DNA from: Cymbidium sinense
Taxonomy: Eukaryota; Streptophyta; Magnoliopsida; Asparagales; Orchidaceae
Reading direction: 5' to 3'
NCBI GenBank assembly: GCA_021442155.1
Contig: CM038228.1
Location: 15,107,179-15,171,178 of the forward strand
DNA length: 64,000 bases
Shown: positions 23,793-34,183 of the stretch, one piece after another
Numbering within the stretch: the first letter of the stretch is position 1
How the letters are laid out: each line of letters begins with the position of its first letter
Program-made: the position numbers and the translations under genes
The notes under the pieces: generated by a model
The model's database searches: none
Told to the model about the DNA's origin: nothing
What the model saw: the letters and a program-made list of their open reading frames with translations, nothing else

Positions 23793-24642
23793 CTTTATAA
23801 AACTGTATTAATTAGTTTAGTTTACAAACTACTATTTCAAATCAAATTTAATTTATATTTTTATTTCAATTCGATTTAATAAAATGTAAAATCTAAACAC
23901 CAATCAATAATCAAATATTAGCAAAAATAAAATTCAAAATCGAACTAAATTAGAAGATTTTTATAAAATTGAATATTAATGTACACCTTAATTATTAAAA
24001 AAAAATCCTATTTTTATATTTCTATGATTTTTTTTTTCGTTGTTGTCTGTGGAATCTTTTGATATTCAAGTTGATTGAATCAAAGATTATTCATAAATTG
24101 TAACGCTTACATTAATATAAATGCTAAAAATCTCGATCCAGAACCTTCTAGATTGTATTGTTTTATTATTTTTTGACCTTCATAAACAGCACCAAGTGGC
24201 AACGCAAGCAGCTAACGTTCACATTTAGCCCCAATATTTATGGACGTAATTTAAATGATATCACAGAACATATTATCTCCGAAGTCAAAACGAAGCAAAA
24301 TATTCAAATCTTGGTTTGGTTCATCGTGGCGCAATGCTGAGCCAATTTGATTCTACCGTCTAATGCGAGTGATGTAAGCTCCTCTTTTCATAGTTTGAAT
24401 GAATCTTAATAATTAAATTTAATACAGAAATAAATAAATTTAAATTTAAATTTAATTATTGATATATCATCTAAAAATTTATTTAATAAATAAATAAATT
24501 TAAATATAAAATTAATTATTGATATATGATCTAAAAATTTAGATCAATTAGACATGAATCTCAAAGTAATATATGTTGAAACTTTTTAAAATTAAATTCA
24601 TGATCATCTTAAGTTTGATCTTAATAAATTTATAGCTGAATT
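23793..24642. other. AT-rich spacer before the LINE, no gene
   Basis: Contains a 60-bp tandem duplication (24427-24540). A 60-codon open frame at 24158-24340 has ordinary base composition but no recognisable motif. Confidence 0.45.
24427..24540. repeat. 60-bp tandem duplication
   Basis: Bases 24427-24480 and 24487-24540 align at an exact 60-base offset, ending TTGATATAT(C/G)ATCTAAAAATTT, with few mismatches. Confidence 0.85.
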
Positions 24643-24657
24643 AAACATATCAATGAA
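24643..24657. repeat. LINE target-site duplication (left)
   Basis: AAACATATCAATGAA occurs here and again at 30015-30029, directly after the poly-A end of the LINE. A 15-bp duplication is typical of target-primed reverse transcription. Confidence 0.88.
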
Positions 24658-24750
24658 GTGTGAAGCCGAAAAGTTAGCTAAGAGTTCAAACCTAACAATT
24701 CTGCTCTTGGCATTCGAGGTATTTTCTTTCTCCATTTCCCTCACTCTTTC

Positions 24751-26186
24751 ATGTCCTCTCTTCACCGCCGCCTCCCCCCTCCTCCTAATTCTCCCATGTT
24801 AGTCGTCATTTTTCATTCTCCTTCTACCCCCTTCTCTGGTAAGAGTTTCTTCCTGTTTTATGGCCGAGTTGTTTTCTAGGCTCGCCATAAACCCAGTCTT
24901 TTAACTCTTCTTTTTCCCCGTCTCCTCGACCAACAATCTGGCTCTATTTTAGGGCAACCCAACCCCCAGGCCCTTCTGTTGGTACCGAAAATCACAGATT
25001 TTCTCCAATCTCTCCTCCATTAATTTCCTACTACTGGAAAGACATGCTTCTTTCTCAAAACGAGAAAAGCAAATCCTATGCTCTCTCTCTCTCTTTTATC
25101 CCCTCATACTCTACAGTAGTAAATTTCTCTGAAGAGGAACTTAGAGAAGGCCAAAAGGAATGGAATTTGTCTCTTGTAGGACATGCCATTGGGAAAAGAC
25201 CCGTCTATGATTCCCTGCTCAATGCTATCAAGAAGAAATGGAGATTTAAAGGAAGTCTCGAAATACTTAATTTGGAGGGGGACTTCTTCATATTCAAATT
25301 TTCCTGAAATGAAGACTATGATCTTGTATGGGACAATGACCCTTGTTTTCTCAACGGTCGCCCTTTCATCTTTCATAAATGGACTTAGAGTTTTCAACCT
25401 TCAAGGAAAATTTCTCTGAGATACCTCTATGGATTAAACTGCCGAATTTCTCTTATGTTGATGGAATGAAAAGGGGCTTTCTAAGGTTGTCAGTATGGTA
25501 GGTGTTCCTCTTGCTGGTGATAATCTGACAACCACCAAGTTAAGGATCACTTTTTCTAGAGTAAGTGTTCAGATCTCCCCCTCCTCCTCACTTTCAGACT
25601 TAGTCTTTATTAACTTAAATGGTATAAAATTTCAGCAGGATATCATCTACGACTGGAAGCCCAAGGCTTGCTCCAAATACTTGACTTTCTCATATGAGGA
25701 CAATTCTTGCCCTTCAAGCCCACCGAGAAAATCAACCCCCGAGGTCATGGTCGGAGCAGACCTCTTACCCGTATTCCTCAACCACATCCCCCTCCCTATT
25801 CCCCAGCCTCCCATTTTCCTGTTTCTTAAGATCCCACTTATTCCCTACTACAATCCGAAGAACTTTAATCCACCCTTCCAAGTGCAACAATAAATGACCT
25901 CAATCATCGCCCTTTATATTCTCCCTCTCATGATGATTTTCCTGAACCTCCCATCCTCGACCAAGCTAACATTAATATCACTGAGACAGTTATCAACTCT
26001 AGCTCCTCTGGAGTTATAACTTGTTCTAAACCACCTCCCCAACCCAAATACAAGCTAGTAGAGCTTCTGATGAGCTTGATAAAACTCCAGGAAAAAACTT
26101 TTTGAATCTGATCAACCCATACTACAACATCTCAAAAGACCAACAATAAGAAGGAAGACAAGAAGCCTTCTAACTTCTCATCTTAG
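24751..26186 (+). pseudogene. LINE ORF1 (DUF4283-type RNA-binding protein)
   Basis: The proposed start is the ATG at 24751 (MSSLHRRLPPPP); the stop is TAG at 26186, three bases before ORF2. At 25160-25310 it reads LVGHAIGKRPVYDSLLNAI, then KKWRFKGSLEI and DFFIFKFS. A frame change then gives DLVWDNDPCFLNGRPFIFHKW, and further on VGVPLAGDNLTTTKLRITFS and the end YDWKPKACSK. This order matches the DUF4283 domain found in plant L1 ORF1 and related zinc-knuckle proteins: 'GKRP', 'W...G', 'F.F.F', 'P.F..G', 'A...T'. In intact elements ORF1 binds the element RNA. At least three frameshifts or stops disrupt it. The C-terminal part (25740-26186) is proline/serine-rich and then lysine-rich. Confidence 0.8.
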
Positions 26187-26188
26187 AG

Positions 26189-29100
26189 ATGTTTTTTTTT
26201 TCCAATTTTAGGTTGTTGGAATGTCCGTGGTTTACTAGCCGAGGGCAGAATCAACAATTGCTCCAAAGTAATCAAAGAATTCCATAAAGATTTTTTCTAT
26301 CTTTTGGAAATAAAGCTTAACACTGATGCTTTAAGCGACCAATTTCTCATGAGGAAACTTAATCTTTTTCCACAAGAGGATAATTACAATAATTTTGACT
26401 CCACATCTTGGGGTTGCATTTGGCTCAAATGGAACTCCATCAGAATATCCTTCAGACCCATTCTTACTTGCTCAATTCATCCACGATGAGTTTCTTTATA
26501 ATAATTTTGTCTCATTCTTCAGTACGTATGTCTATGCATTCAATGAGGCTTAAGACAGAATCCCCTTTTGGAATTCCTTGAGAGTAATTGCTTCATCTAT
26601 GGATGCACCGTGGATTATAATAAGTTATTTCAATTGTGTTCTTTATAGCAATGAGAAGAGTGGAGGCAATCCTATCCCTCTTAGTAGGACTATGGACTTT
26701 AGAAATGCATTCAAGATTGTGAGCTCTTTAATCTCCTTAGTATAGGCCTATTCTTTTCTTGGTCCAATCAACAAACGAAAAACCCAATCTGTTCTAGGAT
26801 TGATAGGGTTTTGTGTAATTCAAAATTGTTGGACAATTTCCTCAATACTTCTTACAAAATCTCAGCTCCCCTTTCTTCGGATCATTCAACTATTATTACT
26901 TCTCTCAACAATCAACATTGTTCTCCTCACCATTTTATGTCAGAAACCATTGGACCTTACATGAAAAATTTAAGGAGGTGCTTAACAAAGCTTGGCATGA
27001 ATTGGTTCAAGGTGATCCACTCTTTGTGTTGTCCAATAAACTTAAGAATATCAAAGCTTCCCTTAAACATCAAAAGTGGGACTCCCCTTTAGCCCTGAGC
27101 CAACAAATTGTTGAGCTCAAAAAAGAGCAAGAATTCCTTTTACAAAAGTTGAATAGAGACCCGAACAATGGTTCTATTATCTAGGATGTTACTGAAATCA
27201 ATGTCAGATACAAGGATCTGATCATAAAGGAAAGCATGTGGGTTAAGCAGAGAGCCAAATCTCAGTGGCTTACAAATTCATAATGAGTTGAAATTTCTTT
27301 ACAGCTCTATTAAGGTAGGAAAAATGCCAACCAAATTAGAGAGCTTCATACCTTGCATGAGGTCATATCAGATCCTAGCTCCATTGTAGATGGAATCTGC
27401 AACTTCTATTTGTTCTCTTCAATAATGAGAAGTCCAACCTTTCTATCCCTCATGATATTCCTATGGGGTATTTCTATCTTTGGATCAAAGTTCTGAATTA
27501 AGCTCCTCTGTCAGTGATCAAGAGATCATTTCAGCTCTCTGAAGCATAAATGAAAACAAGTCTCCAAGTCCAGGTAATTTTAACTCTAAATTTTTTACCC
27601 ATAACTAGGATTTGGTTGGTCATCACTTCCTCCTAGCCGCTTATCATCTTTTTAAAACCCAAAGCTCCTTAGGTCTGTCAAGCATAGTCTTATAACTCTG
27701 ATCCCTAAATCCAAGCATTCAAACACCCTTAGGGATTATAGACCTATCTCTCTTTGTAATACTTTATATAAGGTACTAGCTAAGGTGTTGGCTAATAGGC
27801 TTAAGAAAGTTCCTCCTTTTATTGTGCATCCGACACAATCGACTTTTAGTCCCAAGAGAGATATTGTGGACAATATAGAGCTGTAAAGGTAATTGTCGCA
27901 TCTCTCATCTTTTGTTTGTGGATGATCTAATTACTATGAGTGAAGCTAATAGCACAACTGCAAATTCTCTAAAGTTTAACTCAATCCTTTCGGAGTATAT
28001 GGGGTTAGAGGTGAATGGGAACAAATAGCTTGCTTATTTTTCCAAGGGAGCTACCTGTGCTGAGCACTTTTGTTAGGTTAACAACATTAAATATGGATGA
28101 TTTCCTCTCAAATATCTTGGAATTCCATTGGTTTGTGGTTCTCTTATATCCTCTGACTTCAACCTCTTTTTGACAAGATATTCTTATGGCTAATGGGCTG
28201 GAAACGCAAATTTCTATCTTATGGAGGGCTTTTCCAATTGTTGAGATCTTCATGTAATAATCTTCTTGCCTACTGGTTTCGATCTGTTGCCACCCCAAAG
28301 GGATTTTGAAGAAAATCTCTTCTTTTACTGTTAAGTTTTTTTTACCATAGTGGGAAACCTAATAAGTTATATCTCATTTCATGGGCTACTACTACCTTAC
28401 CTAGGGATAAGGGTAGGACCGCACTTAACTCCTTCTCTACTCTTAAATTGATTTCTAAAACCAAAATCCTTTGGAAAATCCTAAATAATTATAATCTTCT
28501 GGCGGAGTGGTGCTAAAAATAAATATGGATCCTTATGGAATAGACATCCACTATATGTCTCCCCTTTATGGAAGGAACTTAAACCTGTTGCATCTTGCTT
28601 TAGACATCACCTTAATTATCAAATTGGAGATGGGTCTTCCATCTCTCTCTTCTTTGACCCGTGGTGTAAAGGATTTTCCTTATCTGAAATTATAGGATCT
28701 CAGTGCTTTCAAATCTTTAATTTGCCTACCACTTCCCCCTTTTCTGAAATTATTTCTAGTGTTTTCTGGAGGTTACTCGAAAGGCTTAAGCAATTGAATC
28801 ACCATTGTTACGAGCAAATTTCTAGTTTAGTTTTGAGTTCTGGGAAAGATACTGATCTTTAGGGTAACGATCTCCTTCCCTCATCTATTACTAACAAAAG
28901 CACTCTATTTGAGAACCTCCCAAGGGTGGATTGAGTTGAGGAGATTTAGTTCAAGGGGCATGCAATTAATTACCCTCTTTTAGATGGCATACAGAGGTGG
29001 GCTTAAGACCACTGATAGTCTAGCCAATAGAGAATTGGGTCCTATCATTATGTGTTGTTTCTGTAATAATTTTCAATAATCTCATTTCATTTATTTTTTG

Positions 29101-29423
29101 AATGTCAATATACCATGAGTTTAGTTAGGAATTTGCTCCAGAATGGGAGATTTTTGCTTATGCAAGCCACTTAATAGCAGGTTCTTAATGCCTCAGCTGC
29201 TCTTGACCTTAAGGTATTTAAAAGGTTATACTATCTTATAACATCAATTATTGAATATATTATATGGAGAGAAAGGAATCTTCAAGTTCATACTGATGAA
29301 AAATCCTCCCCTCTGGCTCTAACTGAGAAGATAAAAGTATTGGTAGCCCACAAATTGTATTGATGGAGGTTTAAAGCTTTGTGGCCCATGCATGTAAAGA
29401 GTTTCCTAGATAGATGGAGCTAA
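26189..29423 (+). pseudogene. LINE ORF2: endonuclease, reverse transcriptase, zf-RVT
   Basis: N-terminal endonuclease: CWNVRGL (26210), LLEIKL, then FNCVLYSNEKSGGNPIPLSR (26630), ICSRIDRVLCNSK (26790) and SSDHSTI (26877). The usual GDFN reads SYFN, so a catalytic aspartate is missing. RT: LITLIPKSKHSNTLRDYRPI, then SLCNTLYKVLAKVLANRLKK (27690-27800), PTQSTFSPKRDIVDNIEL (27830-27885), then directly SHLLFVDDL (27900) and LEVNGNK. The segment between, which normally holds the first catalytic aspartate and the template-grip motif, is absent. zf-RVT region: KYGSLWNRHPLY (28520), FFDPWCKGFSL (28655), AYRGGLKTTDSLANRELGP, CCFCNNF (29053). Stops and frameshifts are scattered. A one-base loss in the poly-T at 26191 separates the ATG from the endonuclease frame. 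Confidence 0.88.
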
Positions 29424-30014
29424 ATAAATTTCAATTTAGCATAATTATGTTTTCTTTTTCTATTGCTAGATATCAACTTCTATTCTTCTTGGTTTCAGAC
29501 CATTTGGTATAGATTTTTGCTAATGGAGGACCAGACTATGATGAGTTTTTTATTTTTTATTTTATTTTTTTGGAAATAGTCAATCAACTTTTTGGGATGG
29601 GTTAATCTGCTACTTGCCTGGGTCTCCTTCTTGGAAGACCAACAAGCAATTTGGTGACATCCTTCTAGAGGTACTGAGTTCTTTAACAAACAATGTATTT
29701 CTGAATGCTGATCCATGGAGGGCCTGTCTGGTAATCGTTAGAGTGAGCTCCATGTTTGGTCTTTTAATGATCTTATTGTGTAGCAAAGAACTTGTCTTTT
29801 TGTTGCTTGTGTTCTCATCTCTTGATGATGATTTTTTTGTCTCTGAGTCTAGGATGGTTCTTATTTTGAGTCTCTCCATTTTCTTTGTTTTTCTCATGTT
29901 TTTTTGTGTCTTTCTGCTTTTCCCTTTTTCAATCCTGAAATGGATTACTCTCATATAGCTTTGTTTATTACTTTGGAATGAAATTGGGCCTAGGTCCTCA
30001 AATATTTCCAAAAA
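29424..30014 (+). other. LINE 3' UTR
   Basis: Non-coding sequence between the ORF2 stop (TAA at 29421) and the poly-A end. Open frames at 29495-30020 on the minus strand and 29614-29958 on the plus strand have no protein support; the plus one is hydrophobic and T-rich. Confidence 0.7.
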
Positions 30015-30029
30015 AAACATATCAATGAA
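30015..30029. repeat. LINE target-site duplication (right)
   Basis: Second copy of AAACATATCAATGAA; see 24643-24657. The first three A residues merge with the poly-A tail, so the true boundary may be a few bases later. Confidence 0.88.
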
Positions 30030-30278
30030 ACGATCATGTCAAAATAAAAAGTGATTTAATTTTAGTTTAAATGAGCCTAAATCAAGCACTTGAAGTAATA
30101 ATTAAATGGTTAAGGATCTTTAAATATAATTGTAATTGAATCGAATGGCTCAATCAGAGAAATTTAACGAGTTTAAGGTCGCTCAATTTAAAGGTCATTA
30201 AGTCACTTAAATACAAAAAAAAATTATGATTAAAAAATTCACTACGAATTTTCTCCTATAGTGTTTTGAAATTTTAGC

Positions 30279-31366
30279 TACAACAAGAATAATAATAAGC
30301 CTTTATCCACTATTTTGGGTCGGGTACATGAATCTTTCTTCTCCAATGTATTCTATTAGGAGTCATATTCTCATTTAATCCTAATAAATTAAGATCATTT
30401 TTTATACTTCATAATTAAGTCTTTTTAGGTCTACTTCTACCTTTCTTAGCATTGGTCAAATCTAATACATCTACTTTCCTAACTGGGTCATTAGACGGCT
30501 GGTATTTTATGTGATTGAATCATTTAAGGAGACTGTCTCTAATATTTTCTGCCACTGGAGTTACTCCAACCTTATCATGCTTATATTCATTTCTCATTTT
30601 GTCTGCAAGCGTAAAGCCACTCATCTACATGAGTATCATTATCTCTAAAACACATAATTTTATATTTCTCTTTTATTGACCATCATTCTATGCCATCAAG
30701 CATTACAGTTCTAATCACCATCTTATAAAATTTTCTCTTGAGTCTAAACAATACTTTTCTATCACATAATAGGCTCGATGCATTCCTCTACTTCAACTAT
30801 CCAACTTCAATTGTATTAATAACATTCTCATCTAAATCACCATCACTTTGAACAATAGACCCTAGATATCTAAAACATTCATTTTTTTAATGACTTAATC
30901 ACCTATTATCACCACTTTGCAACTAGATCTTCTACAATTAAAATTCACTTCATGTATTTGGTTTTGGATCTACTGAAATGAAAGCCTTTAGACTCTAAGG
31001 TTGATCTCAATAATTCAAAATTTTCTTGAATTGCCTCTGTAATCTTATCAACAAGGAGTATATTATCAGGAAAAGCATACACTAAGGTACATTCTCTTAT
31101 AAATGTCTAGTTAGAACATCCATAACTAAAGTAAAATGATATGAACTTGAAGATGATCCTTGAGGTAATCCAATTGAAATAAGAAAATATTTTATCAATT
31201 CTCATTGTGTTTGAACACAAGTGACAGCTCCAACATTCATATCCTTAATGACTTGAATATAAGCAATATTAACTCCCTTTTTTTTTAGATATCTCCAAAG
31301 CACTTCTCATGAAATTTTATCATATGCTTTTTCTAAATCAACAAATATCATATGTAGAGATATTGT
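30279..31366 (-). pseudogene. RTE-type LINE, 5'-truncated, minus strand
   Basis: From 31366 the minus strand reads MIFVDLEKAYDKIS, EVLWRYLKKKGVNIAYIQV, IGLPQGSSSS, FTLVMDVLT, CMLFPDNILLVDKI, STLESKGFHFSRSKTKYM, YLGS-like remnants, LLCDRKVLF, FYKMVIRTVMLDG, and near the end KGRSRPKKT. This order matches plant RTE reverse transcriptases from the first catalytic aspartate to the C-terminus. The usual FADD box reads FPDN, and there are many stops. The 3' end terminates in a degenerate TTATTATTCTTGTTGTA run (30281-30300), like the short-repeat tails of RTE elements. The endonuclease and N-terminal RT are missing. Confidence 0.85.
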
Positions 31367-32276
31367 AGACTAGGCTATTATTGCTTCTTCTTTTTTTTGA
31401 AAACAAAAGTATAAATAAATATTTCAAGTTTTATAATTTTATCTTTATTAGTTAAAGAGAATAGTAAAATTTTATAACTTAAAAAATATAAGGAATTATT
31501 TTGACTAAATTAAACTCTATAATTATTATTTTTTTGTCACATAAAAATTTGATATCTCTCGTCGCTTTTATCTGTATATGTAATGAATATTTTCTTCGCT
31601 TTAAGATATGATGTAGAAAAATTTCTAACACATAATAATTATATACTTAAAATTTTCTTTATTTGATTATATAATAAAATCAAATTTATGATATTATATC
31701 ATCATTTTATTTTAATTAAAAAAATTAAAACCTAGTAACATTTTTAAAAAACATTTTATCAAAATTATTTGTTTTCTGCTAAATATCAGCGCAGTAAAAT
31801 ACTTTCAAACCGCGATGCCATACGGGTAGGCTAAAATCGATTTCCTACAGCTGCGTTAGTTTGCTCTTATTTTTCCGATGAAGCTGTAACAACCCTTATT
31901 CTTATGTTTTATTAATGCTTTTTAGTTTTGTTTGGTGGCCCGACTGAATCTAAATTATATAGATCTTATGTAATATTTATTGTTTTATTTTTGCTCGGAT
32001 TTGGCTTAAATTTTTCCAAAATTCGTTTAAATAATTTTCTTATCAGTTTTTCATACTTTAATATTAAAGACTATATTTATTTTTATTGGGATGATGAGCA
32101 CTCGAATGTAGTCATCATATTAGGAGCTAGGTTAGCAGCAACCAACGCCGTCTCAGGACTCTATATTTATTATATAATTTAATGAGCCCAGAACGTAGAC
32201 CACTAGAAAGTTCTTAATATAATAATATTTTGAAATTCAAACTGCAACGTTGGAATTGTCGAGCGCCTTATTTTAA

Positions 32277-32500
32277 TGTCTGCTTAAGATCAATATTATC
32301 TTTTATTTTTTATTTCTTATATTATTTTTAAAAATATATATTTTTATATTATTTTAAAATTAAATAATTATTTTTAAAAATATTTTTTATATATTTCTAA
32401 TATTTAAAAAATAGTATTACTATCAAATATATTTTATTTTAAATTAAAATAAAATAAAAATAGGAGAAGATAAAAAATATAAAAAAAAGTCCACCAAAAC
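32277..32500. mobile_element. Probable degenerate Tourist-like MITE
   Basis: The left end, TGTCTGCTTAAGATCAATAT after TAA (32274-32276), aligns with the right terminus of the MITE at 23533 read on the minus strand (GGGACTATTTGGGATCAATT). Both are followed by similar TATTTTTTATTT runs. The interior is AT-rich with long T and A tracts. The right end near 32500 is not well defined and no right TAA is seen. Confidence 0.4.
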
Positions 32501-32548
32501 CTTCCGTTTTTATCTCACCATGAAAAAAAACTAATAATAATAAAATTT

Positions 32549-32734
32549 TTATTCGGCCGAATTTTCATGTGAAAAGTTGATGCATTTAGATGCGTAGAAG
32601 ATTGGTGAATTAGGACTTATGCACGAGAAGCGATTGACTGTGTAGTCTGTGTTTAATTCAACGCCATCCAGAAGCAGTAGTAAGTAGAATAGTTCGATCG
32701 CAGCTGGATATGTGAAGCTTGTTTTGACAGCCAT
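32549..32734 (-). CDS. Unrecognised 61-codon open frame
   Basis: The frame starts MAVKTSFTYPAAIELFYLLL and ends NFSHENSAE. Its base composition is more balanced than its surroundings and it has a hydrophobic N-terminal stretch that could pass for a signal segment. I recognise no family, and there is no neighbouring exon or splice context I can defend. It could be a chance frame in a patch of low-copy DNA, so I give it low weight. Confidence 0.15.
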   Translation of the reverse strand: MAVKTSFTYPAAIELFYLLLLLDGVELNTDYTVNRFSCISPNSPIFYASKCINFSHENSAE

Positions 32735-33243
32735 GATAACAACTTGTATTTATTTTATTTTAATGATGATTCGATTTGATTTTTAACTTCCTTAATAATT
32801 GGTTAAGTATGACATACGCATTTGGAGATTACAAAATTGATAACAATTAGCTGCACTGTAACATAACTAAATGAAATGACTTTCAAGGTGATTGGAAAGG
32901 ATAATTGATTTTTCTCAATCAGACAAGAGATTAGACCAAGAAGGTTTTTTTGTTTTTTTGTTTTTTAACTTCTCATGGTTAAGAATGGTTCTTGGTAGGC
33001 AGATGTCTATAGAATGCTAATAGCAATTCTATATGAGCCTGAAAATCATAAGTCGGGATAGTATAATACCTTATTGGTAGTATTAGGCACACCTTAGGCA
33101 ACTCTCTCATAATCCTAAAATAAAAATAAATTTTATGTCTTTATCACAACATGACATGGGAAGTCTTGGTTCTAGACATTTCTCTCAATTTACTTCTTAA
33201 ATTGTGCTATTGTATGGTTTACATTCTAAAAATAATCATATAA

Positions 33244-33248
33244 AGTAT
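33244..33248. repeat. Target-site duplication AGTAT (left)
   Basis: AGTAT directly precedes the TGATATGAC start of the left LTR and recurs at 45024-45028 at the end of the right LTR. Confidence 0.7.
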
Positions 33249-34079
33249 TGATATGACTAAAATTCTACAATAGCTCGATGTCAAAACAATCGATCCTAAG
33301 TCGGCTAGATCGATCCACTTAAAATATCATTGGAAACTTTAGGATATCAGTTAAATCCCTAAATAGTTCCTAAATATTAAGTGTTTATGATCAAATCGAG
33401 CGTCTTGACGAGCCGGATCTAACAAGCCCAAGATCTCTTGATTCTCACTTCATTTGAGCATTCAAATATTTAAAATACATCAGATGATCAAGGAAATCAT
33501 TTTGAACAATCTAATTGAGTGGTTTGGATTTTGCATGTATTTACAGAGATACCATCCCTCTAATATATAAATAGCCTCTCATTCATGAGAGAGCTCGTGA
33601 AAAGAGAGAGCTCTTGAAAATCCTCCAAGCATAATTATGCCACTGCTTCGGCATCACCGCCGCCGTCTCTCATCATCGTCAATCACCGTTGCCGGTCATC
33701 ACCGACCACCATCACCGGCCACCGTCGCCAGTCATCACCGTTAACTACCGCTGTTCACCATCATCAACTGTCACCAATAACTGTTACAGTCTAACCACTG
33801 CTGCATAGCTATTATTACCTAATTTTGAGATTCTCATTGTTAGCCCTTCTCATATACAATTCTATAATCCGTTATCGAAAAACTTTATACTCTAAAATAG
33901 ATACATAGTGGAACATTTTTACTAGGCTAGGCCCCGTGGTTTTTTCCCCCTCTTCAGTGATTTTTCTACATAAAAATTCTGTAATTTTCTTGTTCATTCT
34001 TCAAACATATGTGTGTGTGTTGGATTTCACAATGAAGCGTAAATTTTTATTATTCTAGCAACTAGTTTTTTTAAATGGT
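33249..34079 (+). repeat. 5' LTR of the Tat element
   Basis: It shares with 43955-45023 the start TGATATGAC, the block GGATATCAGTTAAAT..CCTAAATAGTTCCTAAATATT, AACAAGCCCAAGATCTCTTG, the CCACCG-rich segment, and TTTTCTTGTTCATTCTTCAAACAT near the end. A TATA box (TATATAAATAG, 33564-33574) is the likely promoter. The 3' edge is placed just before the primer-binding site; the terminal bases differ between the LTRs, so it is uncertain by roughly 20 bases. Confidence 0.85.
33564..33574 (+). promoter_or_regulatory. Putative LTR TATA box
   Basis: TATATAAATAG sits about 80 bases upstream of the GC-rich LTR segment. The other LTR has the altered TATTAATAG at 44289-44297. Confidence 0.5.
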
Positions 34080-34080
34080 T

Positions 34081-34098
34081 TGGCACCGTCGTGAGAAT
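34081..34098 (+). other. Primer-binding site of the Tat element
   Basis: TGGCACCGTCGTGAGAA lies just inside the 5' LTR. It is a decayed form of the TGGCGCCGTCTGTGGGAA-type site common in plant Tat elements, where a host tRNA 3' end primes minus-strand synthesis. Confidence 0.7.
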
Positions 34099-34183
34099 CA
34101 AATCCTAATCGCATCTCTGTGAACACACATTATATGGCATAATACTACAACCGCCTCCCTTTAACTCTCACTCTCAATCAATC

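Larger units (their letters stand above)
24658..30014 (+). mobile_element. L1-like LINE, full length, mutated
   Basis: The element lies exactly between 15-bp direct repeats and ends in a short poly-A at 30010-30017. It has a short 5' leader, ORF1 (24751-26186), ORF2 (26189-29423) and a 3' UTR of about 590 bases. Both reading frames carry several stops and frameshifts, and RT has lost a central segment, so it is inactive. The 5' end is preserved, which is uncommon because most plant LINE copies are 5'-truncated. Confidence 0.9.
31367..33243. other. Spacer with one MITE relative, no recognised gene
   Basis: The stretch 31780-32250 has mixed, non-repetitive composition, with short open frames (31928-32182 plus) that match nothing I know. 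The rest is AT-rich. I see no LTRs. Confidence 0.45.

Noticed and set aside
23336..23985. Possible second hAT-like element hosting the MITE at 23533
   Set aside because: The ends (TGTCCATTC.. and ..GTACACCTTAA) are only loosely alike, and no convincing 8-bp duplication could be fixed in this AT-rich context.
25104..25397. 97-codon open frame on the minus strand inside the LINE
   Set aside because: The plus strand has the clear DUF4283-type match over the same bases, so this is a shadow.
29610..30020. 136-codon minus-strand frame in the LINE 3' UTR
   Set aside because: It lies in the untranslated end and runs into the poly-A tail. No motif was seen, and composition explains the lysine-rich translation.
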